From contig DMJC01000232.1 in NCBI GenBank assembly GCA_003451915.1, positions 1 through 6,541 of the forward strand: a stretch of 6,541 nt of DNA, read 5' to 3'. The position numbers and the translations under genes are program-made. The notes below the pieces were generated by a model. The model made no database searches. It worked only from the letters and a program-made list of their open reading frames with translations, and had not been told where the DNA came from. Below, piece after piece: positions 1-4,753 of the stretch; positions within the stretch are counted from its first letter, which is position 1, and every line of letters starts with the position of its first letter. Source of the DNA: Clostridiales bacterium (GTDB lineage: Bacteria; Bacillota; Clostridia; Saccharofermentanales; UBA5734).

Positions 1-1
1 C

Positions 2-28
2 ATGGGTGGCATGGGTGGCATGGGCGGT
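2..28 (+). repeat. Three tandem 9-nt units coding Met-Gly-Gly at the ybaB N-terminus
   Basis: ATGGGTGGC occurs twice in a row and is followed by the near-copy ATGGGCGGT, giving MGGMGGMGG. Gly/Met-rich N-terminal tails are usual in Bacillota YbaB proteins. The unit keeps frame when copies are gained or lost, and every unit carries an in-frame ATG, so start assignment here is ambiguous. Confidence 0.6.
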
Positions 29-334
29 AACATGAACCAGTTGTTGCAGCAGGCTCAGCGCATGCAGCGTGATGTTGAAAAAGCCCAGGAGGAGATCGCT
101 GCAATGACTGTTGAAGCAACTTCAGGCGGCGGTGCTGTCAAGGTCACTGTCAACGGTAAGCATCAGTTGACAGAACTGACGATTGAACAAGGTGTTGTCG
201 ACCCGGAAGATGTTGAAATGCTGCAGGATCTGATCCTGGTTGCTGTCAATGACGCTTTTGCCAAGCTCGAAGCCGCATCCGAAGAGCGTATGGCCAAAGT
301 TTCCGGTGGCCGCGGACTGCCGACGGGCTTCTAA
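2..334 (+). CDS. ybaB: YbaB/EbfC family nucleoid-associated protein (5' end possibly outside the window)
   Basis: Small DNA-binding protein of the YbaB/EbfC family, whose dimers bind DNA and associate with the nucleoid; it is commonly encoded directly before recR, as here. The visible 110 residues start with a Met-Gly-rich tail (three MGG units), followed by a helix rich in Gln, Met and charged residues (about 12-37). The family's beta core follows, with SGGGAVKVTVNG (about 41-52) and VVDPEDVEMLQDLILVAVNDA (about 65-85), both close to the B. subtilis YaaK pattern. Length matches the family at roughly 100-115 residues. The reading frame is still open at base 1 and no ribosome binding site is visible, so the true start may lie upstream. 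ATG at 2, 11, 20 and 32 are all in frame; the last would give MNQLLQQAQ. The stop TAA is followed at once by the recR ATG. Family assignment is secure; the start is not. Confidence 0.93.
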   Translation: MGGMGGMGGNMNQLLQQAQRMQRDVEKAQEEIAAMTVEATSGGGAVKVTVNGKHQLTELTIEQGVVDPEDVEMLQDLILVAVNDAFAKLEAASEERMAKVSGGRGLPTGF

Positions 335-937
335 ATGGCCCGGTACTCCCCTTCCATCGCCAGACTGATTGCCGAGCTGGGCAAACTGCCCGGCATCGGC
401 GGCAAATCAGCACAAAGGCTGGCTTTTTACTTGCTGGCCCAACCTGAGGACAAGGTCGCAGCCCTGGCTCAGGCTATTCTTGATGCGCGCCGCACGACCA
501 GGACTTGCTCGCAATGCTGCAACCTGACTGACCAGGACCCTTGTGACATCTGTTCTTCACCGGCCCGCGACCGGACACAGATCTGTGTGGTGGAAAATCC
601 GCGCGATGTAGCGGCAATGGAGCGCATTCATGAATATCGCGGCCTTTATCATGTTTTGCATGGCGCTATCTCGCCGATGCAAAATATTGGTCCCGATCAG
701 ATTAAATTACGGGAATTATTAGCTCGCTTGCGCAACGACTCAGAAGTCAACGAAGTCATTCTGGCGACTAATCCAACCGTTGAAGGCGAAGCAACTGCAC
801 TTTATATAGCTCGGCTGCTCAAACCAGCCGGCATCCGGACCACCCGCATTGCGCATGGCATTCCGATGGGTGGCGACCTCGAATATGCCGATGAAATAAC
901 CTTGGCCAAAGCCATGGAAGGTCGACGGGAAATCTAA
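335..937 (+). CDS. recR: Recombination mediator protein RecR
   Basis: RecR acts with RecO, and in many bacteria RecF, to load RecA onto SSB-coated single-stranded DNA at gaps during recombinational repair. The 200-residue product has the family's normal length and full domain order: an N-terminal helix-hairpin-helix ([14 protein letters not shown], about 18-31); a zinc-finger region with cysteines 58, 61, 70 and 73, plus an extra Cys62; a Toprim domain (about 81-175) opening with [14 protein letters not shown] and including [12 protein letters not shown]; and the conserved C-terminal stretch [17 protein letters not shown] (about 174-190). ATG directly abuts the ybaB stop (TAAATG). No good Shine-Dalgarno sequence lies just upstream, so translation is probably coupled to ybaB. 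The 3' end faces divIC with only 12 nt between. All key residues are present and nothing suggests damage. Confidence 0.98.
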   Translation: MARYSPSIARLIAELGKLPGIGGKSAQRLAFYLLAQPEDKVAALAQAILDARRTTRTCSQCCNLTDQDPCDICSSPARDRTQICVVENPRDVAAMERIHEYRGLYHVLHGAISPMQNIGPDQIKLRELLARLRNDSEVNEVILATNPTVEGEATALYIARLLKPAGIRTTRIAHGIPMGGDLEYADEITLAKAMEGRREI

Positions 938-949
938 TCACTTGAAATA

Positions 950-1291
950 TCAGTCTTCGAAAATTATCTCGTTGGGTCGAACCATGCCCAGCTGTTCGCG
1001 GGCAATTCGTTCAATATATTCATCACTGTCCACCATGTTTTGTAACTCTTCTAATTCAGCTTTTCGAGCTTGCGCGTCTGCCAGCTGGCTGGCCAGGGTG
1101 ATGCGGTTGGCAAGCAAACGGGCCATCTGCTCTTCTTGTTTGAAATATATCGCAACAGCCGAGGCGACCGCGACAACCAGGACCAGGCCGATGGTAATAC
1201 GCATAATGATGCCTTTGCCGCCAGTATGGTGAGCAACAGGGCGGGCAATGGGTCTGAACGTATCGGTTTCCGACCGGGATCGGGTTGCCAT
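950..1291 (-). CDS. divIC: Septum formation initiator family protein, DivIC/FtsB type
   Basis: Small bitopic membrane protein of the DivIC/FtsB family. In Gram-positive bacteria DivIC joins FtsL and DivIB (FtsQ) in the divisome and helps activate septal peptidoglycan synthesis. The 113 residues show a basic cytoplasmic N-terminus (MATRSRSETDTFRPIARP), one membrane segment (about 29-50, IIMRITIGLVLVVAVASAVAIYF), an extracytoplasmic coiled coil (about 52-88) and the family signature YIERIAREQLGMVRPNEIIF (92-111). AGGAGG at 1299-1304, 7 nt before ATG, fixes the start at 1291. A candidate promoter lies at 1330-1358. It is downstream of rqcP in the same direction, as in B. subtilis, but across a 142-nt gap without yabP or yabQ. 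The 3' end converges on recR. FtsL is the main alternative; the C-terminal motif and gene context favour DivIC. Confidence 0.88.
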   Translation of the reverse strand: MATRSRSETDTFRPIARPVAHHTGGKGIIMRITIGLVLVVAVASAVAIYFKQEEQMARLLANRITLASQLADAQARKAELEELQNMVDSDEYIERIAREQLGMVRPNEIIFED

Positions 1292-1298
1292 TGACAGT

Positions 1299-1304
1299 CC
1301 TCCT
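1299..1304 (-). promoter_or_regulatory. Strong ribosome binding site for divIC
   Basis: AGGAGG reads on the - strand with 7 nt to the ATG at 1291. This selects that ATG over the internal Met30, which would lie at the edge of the membrane segment. Confidence 0.8.
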
Positions 1305-1329
1305 TAGGCAAAACGAATAGCTGATTATT

Positions 1330-1358
1330 ATTTTAAGATGATCGACGGTCTTCCTCAA
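1330..1358 (-). promoter_or_regulatory. Candidate SigA-type promoter for divIC
   Basis: On the - strand, TTGAGG (1353-1358; 4 of 6 to TTGACA) and TAAAAT (1330-1335; 5 of 6 to TATAAT) are separated by exactly 17 nt. Transcription would start near 1323, about 30 nt before the divIC ATG and just upstream of its ribosome binding site. The surrounding gap is AT-rich compared with the genes. This would let divIC be transcribed apart from mazG-rqcP. It is a consensus match only. Confidence 0.42.
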
Positions 1359-1433
1359 GCCATTGTCAGATATTTTTTACTTGCATCTTATGTCATTTAA
1401 CGCTGATGTAATCAGGCTGTAATAATTTTACTG

Positions 1434-1697
1434 TTAGGGTTTCAATGCGTCGCCAGATTCCATAATCTCATAAAGTTCAGCCGCCTCGTCCTTGCGAACG
1501 GTTTCTTTGACCGCCAGCACCTTGATCCGCGATTTGCCGGAACCGAAGGCGATTTCCAGAATATCGCCCGGTTTGACTTCGGTGCTCGGCTTGGCGGGTC
1601 GCCCGTTGATGGAGACTCGGCCGGCATCGCAGACTTCATTGGCTATCGTCCTTCGTTTGATGACCCGGGATACTTTTAAATACTTATCCAGTCTCAT
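1434..1697 (-). CDS. rqcP: RqcP (YabO-type) S4-domain RNA-binding protein
   Basis: S4-domain protein of the RqcP/YabO family. In B. subtilis RqcP works with RqcH on stalled 50S subunits carrying peptidyl-tRNA, where C-terminal alanine tails are added for ribosome-associated quality control; Hsp15 (HslR) is a relative. The 87 residues begin with the S4 motif MRLDKYLKVSRVIKRRTIA (1-19), continue through AGRVSINGRPAKPSTEVKPGD (about 25-45), and end with a short charged tail, matching B. subtilis RqcP closely in length and order. The start ATG overlaps the mazG stop (ATGA, 4-nt overlap). GAGGTG at 1705-1710, inside the last mazG codons and 7 nt before ATG, is the ribosome binding site. Translational coupling to mazG is therefore likely. 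Assignment as RqcP rather than heat-shock Hsp15 rests on the N-terminal sequence and the mazG/divIC context. Confidence 0.92.
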   Translation of the reverse strand: MRLDKYLKVSRVIKRRTIANEVCDAGRVSINGRPAKPSTEVKPGDILEIAFGSGKSRIKVLAVKETVRKDEAAELYEIMESGDALKP

Positions 1698-2584
1698 GCC
1701 TGAACACCTCTTTTTTCTTCCAATTTGACTTGTTCCCAGAGCAGATCCATCGCAGCCAGGTCCATGTCTTCAAGTGTCTGGCCATGCAGGCTGGCCATCT
1801 CCTCGACCCGGGCAAAACGTCGGATGAACTTGTCTGTTGTTTTATTGAGTGCCATTTCCGGCTGCACTTTCAGATGGCGGGCATAGTTGACGACAGCAAA
1901 AAGTAAATCGCCCATTTCAGCAGCAACCTGCAAATCAGCATTCTCCGGTGTTAAAAGACCGTCTTGAACAGCTTGATGAGTTGTGTGCAGTTCAAGTTCA
2001 ATTTCCATTAACTCTTCACTGATTTTATCACGCGGCCCGCTGGCGTCATCCCAGTCAAAGCCAACCTGCGAGGCTTTTTGCTGAACCTTATAACTGCGTT
2101 GCAATGCTGGCAGTGATAGTGGCACATCAGCCAGAACCTGTGACTGGTTCTGAAATCCTTTTTCTTTTAATTTATTCTTTTCCCATGTATTGATAACCTG
2201 GTCAGGGGTTTCCGCATGATCGTCGCCAAAAATATGGGTGTGGCGGGATATCATCTTGCGGCTGATCGTTGTGACCACATCGTCAAAATTAAATTTGCCG
2301 TCTTCCATCGCCAGTTGCGCATGTAGAACGACCTGCATCAGGACATCGCCAAGCTCGTCGCAAAGACGGTCCGGGTCACCGCTGTCAATAGCGTCGATGG
2401 CTTCGTAAGCCTCTTCGATCAGGTTTTTCCGGAGACTTGTGTGGGTCTGGACTTTGTCCCAGGGGCAACCCTGATCGCTGCGTAAAAAGGCCATAATATC
2501 AATGAATTCCTGGATGCTGTAATGGTCCTTGAGTTTAAAACTGTTTGCCGGCGGTAAGCGGTCTTGCCAGTTGCCAGTGGTCAT
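1694..2584 (-). CDS. mazG: Nucleoside triphosphate pyrophosphohydrolase MazG
   Basis: All-alpha NTP pyrophosphatase that hydrolyses nucleoside triphosphates to monophosphate and PPi, a nucleotide-pool housecleaning activity. The 296 residues hold two MazG domains. The first opens with LRSDQGCPWDKVQTHTSL (34-51) and carries the metal-binding EEAYE (57-61) plus E77 and D80 in CDELGDVL; RHTHIFGD (114-121) follows. The second has EELMEIE (190-196) with E223 and D226 in AEMGDLL. The linker and second domain end in KFIRRFARVEEM (252-263). Length is slightly above E. coli MazG (263). It lacks the N-terminal methylase-like domain found in B. subtilis YabN. ATG at 2584 has AGGAGG 4 nt upstream (2589-2594). 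It lies 11 nt after the small gene and overlaps rqcP by 4 nt, so it sits mid-operon. No key residue is missing. Confidence 0.97.
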   Translation of the reverse strand: MTTGNWQDRLPPANSFKLKDHYSIQEFIDIMAFLRSDQGCPWDKVQTHTSLRKNLIEEAYEAIDAIDSGDPDRLCDELGDVLMQVVLHAQLAMEDGKFNFDDVVTTISRKMISRHTHIFGDDHAETPDQVINTWEKNKLKEKGFQNQSQVLADVPLSLPALQRSYKVQQKASQVGFDWDDASGPRDKISEELMEIELELHTTHQAVQDGLLTPENADLQVAAEMGDLLFAVVNYARHLKVQPEMALNKTTDKFIRRFARVEEMASLHGQTLEDMDLAAMDLLWEQVKLEEKRGVQA

Positions 2585-2595
2585 AATCCCTCCTG

Positions 2596-2856
2596 TCAGC
2601 CGATCCAGCGGATCTGAAAACGGTCAAATCGGATCGTTTCTGTGAACTGTTCTGCAAAAAAGATGGTTTGGTGAAAACGGGCAAATTCATGCGTGTTTTT
2701 TTCCAGCCACAGGGGTATCGGAATCTCCATCTGATGACAAAGGTCGATCAGCAGCTTTTCAAGTTGCGGGACAAATTTACCGCCCGAGTCAGGCCTTTCG
2801 ACCAGACCCTGCTGAAGAACGATATTGGCGTGAAACGTCTTTCCCTCAAGCTTCAT
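2596..2856 (-). CDS. Small hypothetical protein, first gene of the mazG-rqcP operon
   Basis: I cannot name this 86-residue protein. The start is taken at the ATG ending at 2856 (MKLEGKTFHANIV), because AGGAG lies 6 nt upstream (2863-2867). An ATG six codons earlier, at 2874, would place that ribosome binding site inside the coding sequence. The product has no signal peptide, membrane segment or cysteine cluster (one Cys only). The N-terminal half looks mixed alpha/beta, with a helix PQLEKLLIDLCHQME. The C-terminal half, PIPLWLEKNTHEFARFHQTIFFAEQFTETIRFDRFQIRWIG, is rich in Phe and aromatic residues with alternating charges, as in a compact beta-rich domain. The stop is 11 nt before mazG, so the two are almost certainly co-transcribed. 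Good codon structure, a strong ribosome binding site and operon position argue that it is real. Function is unknown; a link to nucleotide housekeeping or translation quality control would rest on context alone. Confidence 0.8.
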   Translation of the reverse strand: MKLEGKTFHANIVLQQGLVERPDSGGKFVPQLEKLLIDLCHQMEIPIPLWLEKNTHEFARFHQTIFFAEQFTETIRFDRFQIRWIG

Positions 2857-2862
2857 AATCTT

Positions 2863-2867
2863 CTCCT
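2863..2867 (-). promoter_or_regulatory. Ribosome binding site deciding the start of the small gene at 2596-2856
   Basis: AGGAG on the - strand with 6 nt to ATG at 2856. The alternative upstream ATG at 2874 has no comparable site in front of it. Confidence 0.7.
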
Positions 2868-2925
2868 GCTGCATGACACCCGTATAACCTTACACGACGA
2901 ACCCCTGGTTCATAGCCCCTCAAAG

Positions 2926-2957
2926 AAGTCTGCCGGTGGCCCCCCGCCGGCAGACTT
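2926..2957 (-). terminator. Terminator-like stem-loop between the two - strand operons
   Basis: An 11-bp perfect stem, AAGTCTGCCGG (2926-2936) with CCGGCAGACTT (2947-2957), can extend inward by one G-U and two G-C pairs to leave a 4-nt loop. In the - direction, where the genes run, the tract after the stem is CTTTG (run-on TTCTTT), which is modest. In the + direction it is TTTATTTTA, which is better. The stem may therefore act bidirectionally. Position suggests it ends rhamnose-operon transcription before the mazG operon. Confidence 0.6.
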
Positions 2958-2958
2958 T

Positions 2959-2985
2959 ATTTTAACATAAAAAGGGGCATAGTGT
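2959..2985 (-). promoter_or_regulatory. Weak candidate extended -10 promoter for the mazG operon
   Basis: On the - strand TGTTAAAAT is an extended -10 (TG, one base, then TAAAAT at 2959-2964; 5 of 6). The best upstream hexamer, 18 nt away, matches TTGACA at only 3 of 6 (CATACA, roughly 2983-2988). Transcription would start near 2952, inside the right arm of the terminator-like stem. I found no better -10/-35 pair between that stem and the small gene. Treat as tentative. Confidence 0.22.
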
Positions 2986-2989
2986 ATGT

Positions 2990-3002
2990 CCTCAGGTAAC
3001 GA
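2990..3002 (+). repeat. Direct repeat, left copy, bordering palindromic element A
   Basis: CCTCAGGTAACGA, identical over 13 nt to 3094-3106. The next bases remain similar (CAGAGG here, TAGGAC there). The two copies border element A and could be a target-site duplication or element termini. Confidence 0.75.
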
Positions 3003-3019
3003 CAGAGGGAAATGAACTT

Positions 3020-3094
3020 GTCATCTGGCTTGTCGCATCTGACCTCCGCAGGACGAAGTCCGAGGACCCGGCAGCGGAGACAATGCCAGATGGC
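3020..3094. repeat. Palindromic element A
   Basis: Inverted arms CATCTGGC-TTGTC (3022-3034) and GACAAT-GCCAGATG (3079-3092) pair over 13 bp with one bulged base; a G-U and a G-C pair (3020-3021 with 3093-3094) extend the base. Inside lie TCCGC (3045-3049) paired with GCGGA (3074-3078), and a small hairpin GGAC-GAA-GTCC (3051-3061) followed by GAGGACC. The inner part matches element B in sequence and layout. No T-run follows on either strand, so it is not a standard intrinsic terminator. No coding potential is apparent. Confidence 0.7.
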
Positions 3095-3106
3095 CTCAGG
3101 TAACGA
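3094..3106 (+). repeat. Direct repeat, right copy, bordering palindromic element A
   Basis: Second perfect copy of CCTCAGGTAACGA, starting exactly at the base of the element A stem. The sequence after the right arm of element B (GCCTGGGTAATTCTAG, from 3238) resembles the stretch here (GCCTCAGGTAACGATAG), so part of this repeat may belong to the element family itself. Confidence 0.75.
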
Positions 3107-3121
3107 TAGGACTTTACCTTA

Positions 3122-3277
3122 GAAAATCATCTGAATTCGGCTTAGCTGAAAATAACCAGGCTGTATAGTATGCCACCGAGCGAGTTCCGCAGCTGCGAAG
3201 CAGCGAGGACCTGTTTGAGCGAATGGCATACTATACAGCCTGGGTAATTCTAGCGAAATCGAATTCAGATGATTTTC
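3122..3277. repeat. Palindromic element B, a 156-bp near-perfect inverted repeat overlapping the rhaB 3' end
   Basis: Arms of exactly 54 nt (3122-3175 and 3224-3277) are symmetric about one axis without gaps. The outer 18 bp (GAAAATCATCTGAATTCG at 3122-3139) and inner 20 bp (3156-3175 with 3224-3243) are perfect, while the 16-nt middle segments pair at 9 Watson-Crick and 2 G-U positions. The 48-nt core (3176-3223) contains GAGCGA, TTCCGCA, a hairpin GCTGC-GAA-GCAGC (3192-3204), GAGGACC, TGTTT and a second GAGCGA. The right outer arm covers the last rhaB codons and stop (TGA at 3265-3267). Neither strand has a T-run after the stem, so it is not a standard terminator. Read as RNA or single-stranded DNA it would fold into one long hairpin. 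Confidence 0.85.
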
Positions 3278-4734
3278 CGATATCTTGCCAACGCTGCGTT
3301 CCAGGCGTCCTGGTCCTGTGGCAGGTAATGTTTGAGATCTGTTGATGCGGCGATGATCTGGCGGGCTTCGGCCAGGGATCCGATTGCGCCGGTTGCCATC
3401 AGCTGGACGGCAATGTTCCCTAGAGCTGTTCCCTCGATCGGACCAGCGATGACTTCGCTGCCGGTAGCGTTGGCGGTGAATTGCGACAGCAGGCCATCTT
3501 TCGTGCCGCCGCCGACGACGTGTAATTTCGGATAACTTTTCCCGCTGATTTCTTCAATCTGATCTTTTGTAACCCGGTATTTGAGAGCCAGGCTTTCATA
3601 GATACAGCGGACAATTTCGCCGCGCGTGGCCGGAACGTATTGGCCAGACTTGCGGCAAAGCTCACGGATGCGGCCAGGCATGTCACCCGGAGAGCCGAGG
3701 ATGGGATCATCCGGATCAATAAAACAGGCAAAGGGACGGCTGGCCAACGCTTCGCGTTCAAGGTCGGCATAACTGGGATTGCCGCCCTCGCGGATCCACT
3801 GACGTCGTGATTCCTGAATCAGCCAGAGGCCCATGATGTTCTTCAGGAAGCGGGTGGTCCGGCCATAACCGCCTTCATTCGTGAAGTTATAACCAAAAGT
3901 TTTTTCATTAATCAGGGGTGTTTGACTCTCAATGCCCATTAACGACCAGGTACCCGAGCTGATATAAACAAAATCCTCGCCGGCTGCCGGAACAGAAACG
4001 ACTGCTGAGCCGGTGTCGTGTTCAGCGACGGTAATCACCGGAATCGGCTGAATGCCAAGTTCATCACAGATCTGTGCTGAAATGGCACCAGATAAAGTGC
4101 CGGCATCGACCAGCGGACAGAGGATATTGGTCGGCAAATCAAGTTGCCGGAGCAGGTCAAGATCCCATTCGCCTGTGCTGGCATCCAGCAAGGCGCCGGT
4201 CGAAGCCATGGTTCTTTCAGACTGTCGGACACCGGTCAGCAAATAGAGAATCAGGTCCGGCATCAATAGCAGTCGATCGGCACGGGCCAAAAGGTCAGGA
4301 CGTTTAGTCTGCAGCGCATACAATTGAAAAAGGGTATTAAAATGCATAAACTGGATGCCATTTCGCCGGTATACCTCTTCTTTGGGTACGATGCTGAAAA
4401 CCTGGTCCATAACGCCATAAGTTCTGGCATCACGATAATGGACAGGATTTTCCAGGAGTCGCCCCTCGCTGTCGATTAGACCAAAGTCGACACCCCAGGT
4501 GTCAACACCGAGACTGGCAATCGGACCGAAGGCCTTGGCTTTTGTCAGGCCCTGCTTAACCTCATGAAAAAGACGCAGAATATCCCAATAAAGGGTGTCA
4601 CCGACCTGGACCGGATCATTGTTAAAACGGTGGACTTCCTCCAGTTCGATCCGCTGGCCATCAAAACGGCCAAGCATGGCGCGACCGCTGGATGCGCCGA
4701 AATCGAATGCCAGAACTTGCCGGATATCAGACAT
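3265..4734 (-). CDS. rhaB: Rhamnulokinase RhaB
   Basis: Cytoplasmic FGGY-family sugar kinase that phosphorylates L-rhamnulose at O1 with ATP, the second step of L-rhamnose catabolism. Started at ATG 4734 the protein is 489 residues, the same length as E. coli RhaB. It shows the N-terminal phosphate-binding motif AFDFGASSGRAMLG (9-22), the substrate-site motif GVDTWGVDFGL (76-86), AEHDTGSAV (237-245) with the likely catalytic base D240, SGTWSL (260-265), and the ATP-site motif VVGGGTKDGLLSQFTANATG (406-425). GGAGG at 4743-4747, 8 nt before ATG, fixes the start. An in-frame ATG 30 codons upstream would overlap the aldolase gene and lacks support. It lies 19 nt after the aldolase. Its last codons and stop are inside the right arm of palindromic element B. 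All expected motifs are present. Confidence 0.97.
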   Translation of the reverse strand: MSDIRQVLAFDFGASSGRAMLGRFDGQRIELEEVHRFNNDPVQVGDTLYWDILRLFHEVKQGLTKAKAFGPIASLGVDTWGVDFGLIDSEGRLLENPVHYRDARTYGVMDQVFSIVPKEEVYRRNGIQFMHFNTLFQLYALQTKRPDLLARADRLLLMPDLILYLLTGVRQSERTMASTGALLDASTGEWDLDLLRQLDLPTNILCPLVDAGTLSGAISAQICDELGIQPIPVITVAEHDTGSAVVSVPAAGEDFVYISSGTWSLMGIESQTPLINEKTFGYNFTNEGGYGRTTRFLKNIMGLWLIQESRRQWIREGGNPSYADLEREALASRPFACFIDPDDPILGSPGDMPGRIRELCRKSGQYVPATRGEIVRCIYESLALKYRVTKDQIEEISGKSYPKLHVVGGGTKDGLLSQFTANATGSEVIAGPIEGTALGNIAVQLMATGAIGSLAEARQIIAASTDLKHYLPQDQDAWNAALARYRKII

Positions 4735-4742
4735 GTGCGTAT

Positions 4743-4747
4743 CCTCC
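4743..4747 (-). promoter_or_regulatory. Ribosome binding site deciding the rhaB start
   Basis: GGAGG (within TGAGGAGGAT) on the - strand, 8 nt before ATG at 4734 and inside the 19-nt gap after the aldolase stop. It excludes the longer reading that would begin at 4824. Confidence 0.8.
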
Positions 4748-4753
4748 TCAAGT

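Larger units (their letters stand above)
2857..3264. other. Structured intergenic region between the rhamnose operon and the mazG operon
   Basis: This 408-nt gap is the only long gene-free stretch. From left to right on the + strand it holds the ribosome binding site and leader of the small gene, a 5-bp hairpin (GAACC/GGTTC, 2899-2911), a terminator-like stem-loop (2926-2957), a direct repeat (2990-3002), palindromic element A (about 3020-3094), the second direct-repeat copy (3094-3106), and most of palindromic element B (from 3122). I see no convincing open reading frame in it. If rhaB transcription reads to the stem-loop, its mRNA would carry a 3' untranslated region of over 300 nt, most of it foldable. 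Confidence 0.75.

Noticed and set aside
942..1294. + strand open frames opposite divIC
   Set aside because: Their translations are low-complexity Ser/Arg-rich and lie antisense to a well-supported DivIC gene.
1403..1415. CTGAT-GTA-ATCAG palindrome between rqcP and divIC as a terminator
   Set aside because: The stem is only 5 bp with low GC and no proper T-run follows on the - strand.
2857..2874. Six-codon extension of the small gene to ATG 2874
   Set aside because: It would bury the AGGAG ribosome binding site in coding sequence and has no comparable site of its own.
3041..3062. Hammerhead-like ribozyme in element A (CTGAC and GGACGAAGTCC resemblance)
   Set aside because: The conserved CUGANGA and GAAA catalytic segments and three-stem layout are not present.
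2990..3277. CRISPR array
   Set aside because: There are only two copies of the 13-nt repeat, the palindromic elements differ in length and arms, and there is no regular spacer pattern or cas gene.
3020..3277. Integron attC sites
   Set aside because: The elements are imperfect palindromes, but I could not find the paired GTTRRRY/RYYYAAC core sites at the ends and there is no integrase or cassette gene.
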